In this document: positions 40,793-49,203 of the stretch, piece after piece
Numbering within the stretch: the first letter of the stretch is position 1
Layout: each line of letters opens with the position of its first letter
Assembly: GCA_965226805.1 (NCBI GenBank)
Contig: CBDDDW010000026.1
Location: forward strand, 62,001-126,000
DNA from: CBDDDW01 sp965226805
GTDB taxonomy: Bacteria; Chloroflexota; Dehalococcoidia; Lucifugimonadales; JAGWBF01
Length of the DNA stretch: 64,000 nucleotides
Direction of reading: 5' to 3'
The notes under the pieces: model-generated
Seen by the model: the letters and a program-made list of their open reading frames with translations, nothing else
What the model was told of the DNA's origin: nothing
The model's database searches: none
Made by a program: the position numbers and the translations under genes

Positions 40793-42301
40793 CTAATGAG
40801 TCCGGTCTTCGCTGGCATGCTTGCTCGGTGTGTCGGCCGCATAGGGCGCGGCGCGGCGCCGGGGGAGCCACCCTTCGACAAACAGCACCACAGTTCCGCA
40901 CAATACCACCAAGCCGAGGACCAGAAAGGCCCTGCGCAACCCGGTGGTAAAGGCCATGAGCAGCCCTTCGCTCACACCGGACTCTGTGACTGCCGCAAGA
41001 CTCGGAACATATCCCATGGCGGCCATGGTCCCAGTTATGATGGCTGTTACCATCGCCACGCTAATGACGTTGGAGCCGTTTCGAATCAGGTTAAGGAAGC
41101 CCGAGACCACTCCGTACCTCTCCTGCTCGATGGTGCTCAGAACGGAGCTGGCATTTGGTGACTCGAACGTGCCCGACCCACACCTGATCAGGAACATGCC
41201 GGCAACGGCGATTCCAAGGTGGGAGTTGACAGTGAGTCCGGCCAAGATGAAGCAACCGGACGCGGTCATCAACTGTCCACCCACCATGAATACCCTTCGG
41301 CCGTACCGGTCCGAGAGGAGGCCGCTGAGCACCCCCATCACAGTCATGGCCATCGCGTTGGGCAGGATAATCAGGCCAATCTCACTAGGCCTCAATCCCA
41401 TTACTACCTGCAGGTAAAAGGGCATGAGGAAAAAGCTGGGCACGGCTGCCACGAAGGAAAGGAAGGCCGACACAATGCCAATGGTGAACAGACGGCGTCT
41501 GAACAACCGGAGGTCGAGCATTGGGGTAGGGGACCTCAGCTCCCACCAGACGAAGGTGCTCAGAAGGGCTGCCGCCGCCACGACAGCGACCCCTATCAGG
41601 GGTGAGGACCATCCGATACGTGGGCCGTTGGTCAAAGCCAGCATGAAGCTGACCAAAGCTCCAACTGACAGGGCCGCTCCAAGCCAGTCGAAGTCGGGTC
41701 GCTGGGAGGAGTCGCGCCGGAAATGGCGGCCATCCAAGACCACCAGAGTCACCGCCACCGCCAGGAACGCTGCGGGGATCTCAGAGAAAAAGACCCATCG
41801 CCAATCCAACGTGCTGACCAACAAGCCAGCCAGCGGCGGACCGATGATCGCTCCCAAGCCTACCATGCCTACAAGACCGCCCATGGCTGTCCCTCGCTCG
41901 CTGCTAGGAAACGCCCGCGTCAGGATCGCCATGCTGGTGCCCTGAGCCATGGCGGCGCCGACCCCCATGAGGACTCTAGCCAATATCAGCGCCAGTATGC
42001 TGCTCGAGATGAACGCCAGGACCGCCGCGACCGCGAAAATCAGAAGCCCAGCTACGTAGACCTGTTTCAATCCGACTATGTCGGACAACCGCCCCATAGG
42101 CATCAAGAGGGCGCTTAGGGCCAGGGCGTAGCCCACCATCACCCATTGCGCGGTGGGCAGGTCCGCGTCGAAGTGGTCCGAAATTGTGGGTAGGGCCACA
42201 CTGACCGCGCCGAGGTCAGCGACCATGGTAGTGACGCCCACCCCGATCGCGGCGAAGATCCACCACTTGTACTTGGGATTACGGGTTATGGCTGAACGCA
42301 T
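40793..42301 (-). CDS. MFS transporter, DHA2 (EmrB/QacA) family
   Basis: The membrane protein of about 500 residues has 14 predicted hydrophobic segments, the DHA2 signature in TMS1 (DLGAVSVALPTISDHF), motif A between TMS2 and 3 (GRLSDIVGLKQVYVAGLLIF), and motif C in TMS5 (GPPLAGLLVSTLDWRWVFF). These proteins export drugs or metabolites by proton antiport. The start is uncertain: ATG at 42301 is used, with a GTG 9 codons upstream also possible. No regulator is adjacent. Substrate unknown. Confidence 0.9.
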   Translation of the reverse strand: MRSAITRNPKYKWWIFAAIGVGVTTMVADLGAVSVALPTISDHFDADLPTAQWVMVGYALALSALLMPMGRLSDIVGLKQVYVAGLLIFAVAAVLAFISSSILALILARVLMGVGAAMAQGTSMAILTRAFPSSERGTAMGGLVGMVGLGAIIGPPLAGLLVSTLDWRWVFFSEIPAAFLAVAVTLVVLDGRHFRRDSSQRPDFDWLGAALSVGALVSFMLALTNGPRIGWSSPLIGVAVVAAAALLSTFVWWELRSPTPMLDLRLFRRRLFTIGIVSAFLSFVAAVPSFFLMPFYLQVVMGLRPSEIGLIILPNAMAMTVMGVLSGLLSDRYGRRVFMVGGQLMTASGCFILAGLTVNSHLGIAVAGMFLIRCGSGTFESPNASSVLSTIEQERYGVVSGFLNLIRNGSNVISVAMVTAIITGTMAAMGYVPSLAAVTESGVSEGLLMAFTTGLRRAFLVLGLVVLCGTVVLFVEGWLPRRRAAPYAADTPSKHASEDRTH

Positions 42302-42483
42302 CTTGATTTTCCGGGGGCCCGGATCCACGCTTTTTAGCTGGTCGGCGTTGTCACGAGATTAGCTAAGGTCCTTGGTGTCGCCGCTGCGCTACAAGAGGAA
42401 TTCGAGACGCTCCTGCGCTAACTCTGTCTTTACCTCTTCGATATCCCTCTCTGCCGAAGCACTGTCATCCCCAGCTCTGCTGC
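42302..42483. other. Gap between MFS gene and hydrolase remnant
   Basis: No supported feature; it may contain more decayed parts of the hydrolase remnant that follows. Confidence 0.3.
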
Positions 42484-42585
42484 CCGCTCGAGATTCACGT
42501 GTTCGACGAGGGCGGCCACAACTTCCGCGGTGTGTACCACGAAGAGTATACGCGGCCGCTGCTCGACTTTTTTGCCAAGAACTAA
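42484..42585 (+). pseudogene. 3' remnant of an alpha/beta-hydrolase gene
   Basis: In the plus strand the frame ending with TAA at 42583-42585 encodes PLEIHVFDEGGHNFRGVYHE followed by EYTRPLLDFFAKN. The segment DEGGHNF with its His and the C-terminal helix LLDFFAKN are typical of the end of dienelactone-hydrolase or acyl-esterase-like proteins, where that His is catalytic. Upstream sequence has no continuing frame with a start. The sequence after it (42600-42725) contains another open segment ending ...GVYQMADEEMALMAF, which could be a remnant of a second gene. Confidence 0.4.
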
Positions 42586-42790
42586 TCCTTACTGATAATC
42601 GAAGCGCGCCGCCGACATGGCTACGTACATTTGAAAGAGACAGGGATGGTCCTGTCGGTGCCTCTAACTATGGACAGGGGGTCTACCAGATGGCAGACGA
42701 AGAAATGGCGCTAATGGCCTTCTGAAGAGGAGAACGTCCGATGGGCCAAGGTCAAACCTCGGTATCCTGATTCGCTGGTGCGGGGATTAT

Positions 42791-44098
42791 TTACGTTGGA
42801 GACCCGAAGAGCACCTGTTCGATGGCGGCTCGGTCGGTGATGATCCCAGCTAGTGCGTCCAGGGAATCACTTACACCCTCTACTATAGCTTCGTCGGTGA
42901 TGTCGTCTCCCTGTCGCAGGGCATTGACTTTGACGTTCATCAGTTTGGAGGCCCCCGGGTAGTGCAATGGGGCCACCGTCATGAACCCATAGTTCCGCAG
43001 CATAAGCATGGCATGGGCCACACTGACGTCCACAGGCGCTAGACCCGTTTCAGTCACCTTCGCCCGCTTCATCAACAGGTCCATGAAGTCGTCGAGGGAG
43101 AGGTAGACGCCGTTGTACCCACCGTATTGGAGCTTCTCACCTAACAAGGGCCTGGCCAGTTCCCACAGTTGGCGATGTCTTTCAAGCCATTGGGCGAATA
43201 GCTGGTGGCCACTCTCGGGAGTGTACTCTCGCAGAGCCCGTAGCACGGCAGCGACCACCGAAGGGCGCGCTTCAGTACCCAGCATCCCGGCCCGCGCCCC
43301 TATGCGTTCCATAAGACCCGCCCGACCCACCAGAAGCCCCGCTCGGGGGCCGAATAGGGCTGACTTATCACAGCTAGTTATCACCAGGTCAGCGCCCAGG
43401 TCCCCTGCCGGTTTCTGACCGTACTCGGCTACGCGTGTCCGAGCCCCGGAGGCATCATCTACATAAACAGGAACACCTCGGGCATGGGCTTCCTCACAGA
43501 AAGCTTGTAGCTCCTCTTCTCCTAGTGTGCCCCTGTAGGAGGAGCAGACTACGACCAGCGGAATAGACTTCTCATTCTCTAGAAGCATTCCCAGCTCCTG
43601 GGATGTGGTGACCTGCTCCCATCGCGAGCCGGCTATCTCAACGGCCCTTGGCACAGATGGGTGGCCATGGCCCCCTGAGCCGGGGTACGGCGGCACCACA
43701 TAAGGGACCAAGGAGCCTGGAGGGACCAACGACTGCACAATCGTGGTCGTCGCCGCGGTCACCCGGTTAAACACCAGCGCGCGGTACCCCTCTCCACCGC
43801 CCAGATGGCGAACGGCGAGATCGGTTAGCTCTTCCTCCATGAGCAGGGTGCCTAAATAACGCTCCCGGTATTCAGGGCCATTGAAAAAGGCCGGGACAGT
43901 AGCATCGTCGACCAGCCCCATCAGGTTGTGCAGCCCTTCGATACCGTGCTGTCGGTAGCGATGAAGCATCACCTGTTGCGCCGCTCGGACGCAACGGTAT
44001 TCAGTTACTTCGTCATGGAGAATCACGCCAGGTGCATGTCCCAGCACGGTATCAACGTTCTGGGGATGGGAAGCGACGAGAGGGGCACGGCTGCTCAT
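42791..44098 (-). CDS. SelA-like PLP-dependent enzyme
   Basis: The 435-residue protein has a fold-type I PLP domain. The segment GADLVITSCDKSALFGPRAGLLVGR matches the PLP-lysine region of L-seryl-tRNA(Sec) selenium transferase (SelA: SFSGDKLLGGPQAGIIVG); the Lys is near residue 244. The cofactor Asp is in VYVDDASGAR. It lacks the typical N-terminal tRNA-binding domain of true SelA and is therefore probably a SelA-like lyase or ammonia-lyase of unknown substrate. The ATG at 44098 with GTGGAG upstream is the likely start; an upstream GTG at 44137 is possible. A promoter at 44196-44225 fits both. Confidence 0.75.
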   Translation of the reverse strand: MSSRAPLVASHPQNVDTVLGHAPGVILHDEVTEYRCVRAAQQVMLHRYRQHGIEGLHNLMGLVDDATVPAFFNGPEYRERYLGTLLMEEELTDLAVRHLGGGEGYRALVFNRVTAATTTIVQSLVPPGSLVPYVVPPYPGSGGHGHPSVPRAVEIAGSRWEQVTTSQELGMLLENEKSIPLVVVCSSYRGTLGEEELQAFCEEAHARGVPVYVDDASGARTRVAEYGQKPAGDLGADLVITSCDKSALFGPRAGLLVGRAGLMERIGARAGMLGTEARPSVVAAVLRALREYTPESGHQLFAQWLERHRQLWELARPLLGEKLQYGGYNGVYLSLDDFMDLLMKRAKVTETGLAPVDVSVAHAMLMLRNYGFMTVAPLHYPGASKLMNVKVNALRQGDDITDEAIVEGVSDSLDALAGIITDRAAIEQVLFGSPT

Positions 44099-44195
44099 TG
44101 CGACTCCACTTTCACCGAGGTAACTATCGGGGCTCACGCTACAGCAGCGTCTTCTGGTCAGTTCTTTCTAGGGGCTCTCTGCCAGGCCGGGCACA

Positions 44196-44225
44196 AGTAT
44201 AATCCAGCACGGCCACGCTGGTCAA
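44196..44225 (-). promoter_or_regulatory. Promoter of the SelA-like gene
   Basis: On the minus strand TTGACC (44220-44225) and TATACT (44196-44201) are separated by 18 bases. The predicted start is near 44189, about 90 bases before the ATG at 44098. Confidence 0.55.
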
Positions 44226-44394
44226 CGTCGAGCGTGGGCATATCGAGTACGTGACGGCTGGCCAGCTCCCAGGCAATGGACTGCCCAGTCTGCCGTCGGC
44301 GAATCCGTAAGGGGGTTGTGCGAAGGCTGTTGTCTATCAGTCCCAAGCTGGAGCCAGGGGAGCAGATGGCTCGACTGCTATGAACGGGCCGGGC

Positions 44395-44580
44395 TTAGTG
44401 ATATTGTGGTGTCCGCCAAGCATCGCGTCGGAACATTGTGATCATGACAGCAATTGCGGCACCTAGGGCGCCGCCGACCACACTGCTTAGGACCATGGAT
44501 AGGTCCTCTACTTTGTTTCCAAATGCAGTAAGGAGCAACAACCCGAGCGCCACAGTTTTGATGACAGTGGGAGGATACAT
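44395..44580 (-). CDS. Hypothetical small membrane protein (61 aa)
   Basis: The frame encodes MYPPTVIKTVALGLLLLTAF, NKVEDL and a second hydrophobic stretch VVGGALGAAIAVMITMFRRD, so a two-helix membrane protein. Its ATG coincides with the breakpoint of the truncated IS3-type element, so the true N-terminus may have been lost. No family recognised. Confidence 0.35.
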   Translation of the reverse strand: MYPPTVIKTVALGLLLLTAFGNKVEDLSMVLSSVVGGALGAAIAVMITMFRRDAWRTPQYH

Positions 44581-45015
44581 TGACGCACCAAAGACAGCTG
44601 CTGGTGGTCTCGGTCTATCATGGCTCGCCGTATGCTGCGACTCATAGACCGGACCTTTCCGACAAAAAATCGCGTTCCACCTTCAGCTGGCCGATGTGCC
44701 GGTAGAGGTGGTTAATCTGAGCTTCCTTGGCTTTCTCCTGGGATTTCTGATTGGTGGCAAATAGCTCCGGGGCTCCTTCCACCAGGGCCCTTTTCCAGGC
44801 GTGAATCTGACTGGGATGGACCTCAAATCGGCTGGCCAGCTGGGCGATGGTCGCTTCCCCCGCAAGGGCGGCCAGGGCCACCTTGGCCTTGAACGCCGGA
44901 CTGTGCTTATTCCTCGTCTGCTTCATGTCCTGCTCCTTCGCGTCGGTTAGTTGCCGGTTATTTTAGGAGCTGGACTCTCTCTTAGCCAGTTGTCTAGTTT
45001 TTGGGTACCACCTCA
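44581..45015 (-). mobile_element. Truncated IS3-family element
   Basis: The intact end is at 45015, where on the minus strand TGAGGTGGTACCCAAAAACT begins, a typical IS3-group terminal repeat. It is followed by orfA (44642-44926) and the first about 22 codons of orfB (MSRSIRRAMIDRDHQQLSLVRQ), which match the start of IS3-group OrfB (RRAMIDREHPQLSVVRQC). The element then stops abruptly at about 44580. It is unrelated to the two other IS3 copies and truncates the response regulator gene next to it. Confidence 0.8.
44642..44926 (-). CDS. IS3-family transposase OrfA in a truncated element
   Basis: A 94-residue orphan OrfA: helix-turn-helix (AFKAKVALAALAGEATIAQLASRFEVHPSQIHAWK) and coiled-coil tail (HLYRHIGQLKVERDFLSERSG). 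It overlaps the start of the orfB fragment by 4 bases (ATGA). Without OrfB it cannot transpose the element. Confidence 0.88.
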   Translation of the reverse strand: MKQTRNKHSPAFKAKVALAALAGEATIAQLASRFEVHPSQIHAWKRALVEGAPELFATNQKSQEKAKEAQINHLYRHIGQLKVERDFLSERSGL

Positions 45016-45038
45016 GACAGTGGGCCTGAGATCGCCGA

Positions 45039-45410
45039 CTATGGCTGATTACATAGTTGGCGGATTACAGCGATCACTTCTTCTGACCCCGCTGACTTGA
45101 CGACGTATCCGGATGCCCCCACCTCCGCAGTTCGGGTCTTGTAAACATCTGAGTCGTGTATAGAAAGCACAACGCTCTTTGTAGTGGATGAAGAAGTTGC
45201 AACTCTCTGGATAACTTCGATGCCCTGGAGTTTAGGCATCGATAAGTCCACCAGGAGGATGTCCGGTCGCAAACGCTCCACGACGCTAACTGCCTCCAGA
45301 CCATACGCGGCCTCGCCTACGATCTCGAAATCCGGCTCTGCCTCCAATAATACTCGAAGACCCTGCCGGACGATCTTATGGTCGTCGGCCAAGACAATGC
45401 GAATACTCAT
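45039..45410 (-). pseudogene. NarL-type response regulator, truncated (receiver only)
   Basis: The frame starts MSIRIVLADDHKIVRQGLRV with the acidic pair, has the phosphoacceptor in DILLVDLSMP and the Lys in YVVKSAGSEE, then ends at TAG after VIRQLCNQP. The LuxR-type DNA-binding domain that should follow is absent; only 24 bases further the truncated IS3-type element begins. Within those bases the reading frame after the stop (SAISGPLS) still resembles the expected linker, so a nonsense change may precede the insertion. It overlaps no gene but lies 4 bases from its cognate kinase gene. It may still act as a phosphate sink if expressed. Confidence 0.75.
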
Positions 45411-46446
45411 TTCGTCAACTTGTCTCCACGTGACCAAGCGGCAGCGTTACGTCAATTCGGGTTCCGCTTCCACGGGCCGACTCAACTTTTAGGTCGCCGC
45501 CCAGTATCCGCACACGCTGCCGCATACCTGGCAAACCAACCGACGTCCTGCTGTCCATGGCAGCAGTTGCTTCAAGTCCGACTCCATTGTCTTCAACCAG
45601 TAACTTTAAGGAGCTATCGAACATCCAGGCCTTTACGACCACTTCTTCGGCGGATGAGTGGCGGATGGCATTGGTTACACCTTCCTGCACGATCCGGTAA
45701 GCGGCTGTCTCAGTTTCCAAATCAAAACGCTCTTGGTTCAAGGAGTCTTCAAACCTTATTTTCAACCCGCTTTGTTTGCGTTGACGTTCAACGAGCGATT
45801 CGAGGGCGTCTGTGAGGCCAAAATCGACAAGGACCGACGGTACCAGGTTCGAGGATATATCCCTAACTTTATCGATCATTTGGGTCACTAACTCTTGACC
45901 CTGGTGGAGTGATGAGTCCAGTTGGTCCGTGGACAGGTTGGGGATCCCCTCAAGGAGTAGCTTGATTCCGGTCAAGTCTTGCCCTATTTCGTCGTGAAGT
46001 TCCCGCGCAATACGGTTCTGCTCGTTTTCTTGCGCAGCCAGGAGCCGTCGTTGCAACATCAATTGCGTTTCCTCCGCCTTCTCACGCTCGAAAAGTCGGT
46101 CGTTGACGGCCTCCAGCTCCCGTTTTCTCAACCGATTCATTTTTTGTTCAGCAAAGACGACGAACCCAGCAAGGATCGCGAACAGCAACCCCATGGCTGT
46201 CAATGTTGTCCACAAGACCGTAGTCTTCGCCTCACTTACCTGAACCGCTATGTCTCTTGAGACGTCCCTGTAAATCTCCAAAACGCCTATCTGATCACCC
46301 CCAGCGGACGCCAGCAGAGGCACGTAGGTTTCCACAACATCGGTGGTCCGAACCACACCGTCCAAGTCTGTCAGTTCCAACTTGTCAGCTAGTTTGGAAG
46401 AGGTACCCCCCTGCCGTACGGTTTCGTAAATGGGACTCCCCTTAAT

Positions 46447-48150
46447 CCCGAATCCACCGAAGGACACGGATGGACGGCGTGAGGACAGCGGAAGGGGGTG
46501 GGTGAGGGAGCTACAGGGGAGATGGCCTGGGGTCTTGGGGTAGATGGGAGGCCGGCGGAGGGTCTTCAGTCGCCGCACAGGGCCCCTAAGGCCATATGCG
46601 GGAGTTGCGATGCGCGGGATGGCGAGAGGATACGCAGCAGGGGACTCTCGCGACCGGGGTGGCGCGAGATTGCGGGGACGTTGGGTCAGTTGCAGGCTGG
46701 CCGTCAGGCCGGGAATGGAATGGCTTGCAGCCGGGCCAAGGCGCGACTGAACTGGGTTTCCCAAGGCCAGCGCCGGGGGAGATGCAAAGTGAGGCGGCGC
46801 GCCGAGCGGGTGATCCGTCCCACCAGAGCGAAGACCCGCCGCCTGAGGGTCTTGGTGGTCACGATCTGCTGACCCAGGCCGATGCGGGCTGTCCAGCGGG
46901 CCAGGTTATGCGCCATCACCTGGACCGCCAGCCAGGCGCCGTTGGCGGCGAAGCGCCCCGACGGCATGTGGTTCAGCCCGACGCCGTACTTGAGGTCGCG
47001 TATGGCGTTCTCGACCTCGGCGTGGCGGCGATGATCGGCCTCCAGTTCCAGCGTCTCCCCATCGCGGTCGGTGATGAAGGCGTGATAGCTGTATCTGGCG
47101 AAGAGGGCGAGCTGGGAACCGGGCGTCGGCTTCACCCGCCGGACAATGAGCCGCACCGGCGCGGCGTCCGGCTTGGTCTGGAACGGGGTGTAAGTCGTCT
47201 CGGCGACATCGGCGGCGCCGTCCATCCAGTAGGGAATGGGAGTCCAGTCCTCCTCTGGTATCGCCTCGATCAGGTCCCGCAGGCTGGCGCGCTGGCGGAT
47301 GGTGATAGAGAAGCGGACATCCATTTCCCGGCAGGCGGCAACGACAGTGTGGGCGTAGAAGCCGCTGTCGGCCCGCACCGTGAGTTGTCCCCTGGCCCCG
47401 CCGTAGCGCACCCGCCCCACCGTCTCACGCAGGAAGTGGGCGGCGCCACGGGCGGTGTTGGCCCGGCCCTCGCGCAGCCGGGACATCAGCACCTCGCCGG
47501 TGCCGGCGGCAATGGCCAGCAGCGGGTGATAGCCGCGGGCGCCGGTATAGCCGTGGTGGCGCGCTCCCTCCTTGGCCAGTCCATAGGTCTCGCAGATGGT
47601 CGAGTCCAGGTCGATGGTCAGGGGCGAGTCGCCGGGTCCGGCCCCAGCGGCCCAGGCCCGGGCCAACAACTGGCGGCTCACGCGGTCGAGTTGACGGACA
47701 TGCCCCCACCGGAAGCTGCGCAGGAAGGTCCCCAGGGTGGATGGCGCCTTGACCACGCAGCCTAGAACACCGACCGTCCCACCAGCGCGCAGCGCATCGG
47801 CGTCGTCGATGCAGTCGCCGCCTGCCAGCGCGGAAGCGACCAGCGTCAGCATCTTGTCCCCAGTGTTCGCCCGTCCCGGCGCTCCGCCGAGGTCAAGGTG
47901 ATGGTCGACGAGTTCCCGCAGGCCCAGGTGCCGGGCTAGGGTGGCCGGCAGGAGCAGGCCGGCATTGGCCACCAGGCGATGGTCGTCAAAGAGGATGCGG
48001 ATACGGTCGGGTTTGTTCTGTGGCAGCATCTATTGGGTGCTCCTTGTTTCCGGGCTGGTTTCTGTTCCAAAACCATTATCCCAGATTCAGAGGAGCACCC
48101 GATGGCTTCTTCAAGGACTGTCCCCAAGGCCGTCCTTCGGTGGATTCGGG
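46447..48150 (-). mobile_element. IS1380-family insertion sequence, copy 2
   Basis: 1704 bases, same length, same terminal repeats and nearly identical sequence as 33443-35146, flanked by a TTAAT duplication (46442-46446 and 48151-48155). It lies inside the sensor kinase gene. Confidence 0.95.
46704..48029 (-). CDS. IS1380-family transposase, copy 2
   Basis: 441 residues with the same IS1380 DDE motifs as the first copy; one substitution was noticed (R for Q in VLMS-LREGR). The near-identity of two intact copies means recent transposition in this genome. It is on the same strand as the interrupted kinase. Confidence 0.93.
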   Translation of the reverse strand: MLPQNKPDRIRILFDDHRLVANAGLLLPATLARHLGLRELVDHHLDLGGAPGRANTGDKMLTLVASALAGGDCIDDADALRAGGTVGVLGCVVKAPSTLGTFLRSFRWGHVRQLDRVSRQLLARAWAAGAGPGDSPLTIDLDSTICETYGLAKEGARHHGYTGARGYHPLLAIAAGTGEVLMSRLREGRANTARGAAHFLRETVGRVRYGGARGQLTVRADSGFYAHTVVAACREMDVRFSITIRQRASLRDLIEAIPEEDWTPIPYWMDGAADVAETTYTPFQTKPDAAPVRLIVRRVKPTPGSQLALFARYSYHAFITDRDGETLELEADHRRHAEVENAIRDLKYGVGLNHMPSGRFAANGAWLAVQVMAHNLARWTARIGLGQQIVTTKTLRRRVFALVGRITRSARRLTLHLPRRWPWETQFSRALARLQAIPFPA

Positions 48151-48530
48151 TTAATAGTTAACCCTTTGGTCTGAGAGTCGGTGCTCCACACAACTTCACC
48201 GTTAAGGTCCAAGAGGCTCAATTTAACGATGTTCAATCCCTCTACCAGAGACGGTAACATCATCGCTAATCCCGAAGGGCTTGCCAAGAACTTTAGACTC
48301 AAGGTCTCTTGCTCGACGTGGTTGGCACCAGTAGCCAGGTCGGCAGGACTCAAGTGCCTCCTCATCATCGACTGGAGGTGCGTCGCATCGCGTGCTGTGT
48401 TTTCCTCGGCGATTCTTAGCAGGTTCCTCTCTGTGAGGTTCCCAACGACGAGGTTCACTACAATCACGACGGCGCCTATCACAAACACGCTGGTCAGCAC
48501 GAACCAAAAGCTCAGTCTGTATCTATGCAT

Positions 48531-48966
48531 CTCGCATGCGCCTTCGCCCAATTGGGCCACTAGGGATCAAATGCTGCTTGATTATCGGGAACTGAAATCA
48601 GGCCGGAGTAGATATAGGGTACGGTACAACGAGTATCCAGCCAAGGATTTCTATCAATGTTAGCCTCTTTGGACCCTGATTCTCAGTCCCATATAACACC
48701 GCTTGACATGTAATGTCAGTGATACAGGGCACAGCGAAAACAAGGTTAACTCTGACAATGCCATCTTGTCTGACCCGCGTGCGGTTGAGTAGTCTCAGCC
48801 TTATAGGCGTTAAGAGGCGGCCGGTCGAGCGATGGGAGATTCCTCAAACGGCAGGAATCAGCATCAGGTGCGGAGGAAACGGTGTCCTGATAGAGATGAT
48901 GGTGGATGGGGCCGCAAGGTTCACTCAGAGTCTACGACGCCTGGGGTCTCATTTTAGCTACGGAAG
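48531..48966. other. Intergenic region between the kinase remnant and the tRNA pair
   Basis: No gene is supported: an open frame from 48713 runs straight through the tRNA-Arg gene and is therefore spurious. No clear promoter was recognised. Confidence 0.45.
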
Positions 48967-49042
48967 TGGCGCGCCCGGCGGGATTCGAACCCGCAACCCC
49001 TGGGTCCGAAGCCCAGTACTCTATCCGTTGAGCTACAGGCGC
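48967..49042 (-). tRNA. tRNA-Arg(UCG)
   Basis: The minus strand folds as a complete tRNA: acceptor GCGCCTG with CGGGCGC, anticodon stem CTGGG/CCCAG with loop CTTCGGA, so the anticodon is UCG for arginine, T arm GCGGG-TTCGAAT-CCCGC, and an encoded 3' CCA. It lies 13 bases after the tRNA-His gene, so they are probably transcribed together. Confidence 0.95.
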
Positions 49043-49055
49043 ACTGTCTATCTTT

Positions 49056-49133
49056 TGGGGTGAGCGGTGGGATTCGAACCCACGGTCTCCTGAGCCACAG
49101 TCAGGCGCCTTAGGCCACTTGGCTACGCTCACC
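49056..49133 (-). tRNA. tRNA-His(GUG)
   Basis: Acceptor GTGAGCG pairs with CGCTCAC; the extra G at -1 opposite C73 is encoded, which is the identity element of tRNA-His. The anticodon stem CCTGA/TCAGG holds loop CTGTGGC (anticodon GUG). T arm GTGGG-TTCGAAT-CCCAC, CCA encoded. Confidence 0.95.
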
Positions 49134-49203
49134 GCGGCGACATGGTAGGTGCGGTTGAGTTTCTATGTAGAAGTCTATGGGAACTCGATCCTGGAGTCAA
49201 CAA

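Larger units (their letters stand above)
45415..48530 (-). pseudogene. NarX/LiaS-type sensor histidine kinase, interrupted by IS1380 copy 2
   Basis: The 5' part (48151-48530) encodes MHRYRLSFWFVLTSVFVIGA, a first membrane segment, and an extracytoplasmic sensor ending ...VVWSTDSQTKGLTI. The IS1380 element follows. The 3' part (45415-46446) resumes with KGSPIYETVRQGGTS, a second membrane segment (TVLWTTLTAMGLLFAILAGFVVF), a coiled coil, HisKA_3 (NRIARELHDEIGQDLTGIKLLLE) and an ATPase domain (QEGVTNAIRHS, DNGVGL, GLPGMRQR). Removing the element plus one TTAAT copy restores a continuous frame (GLTIKGSPIYE), so the insertion is the only lesion seen. Its partner regulator is also broken. Confidence 0.85.

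Noticed and set aside
45039..45041. TAG in the response regulator as a pyrrolysine-type recoding site
   Set aside because: The gene is cut by an IS3-type fragment 24 bases later, so decay is the simpler explanation.
48713..49063. 116-codon open frame on the plus strand
   Set aside because: It is the antisense reading of the tRNA-Arg gene (GGIRTRNPWVRSPVLYPLSYR-type translation) and has no ribosome-binding site.
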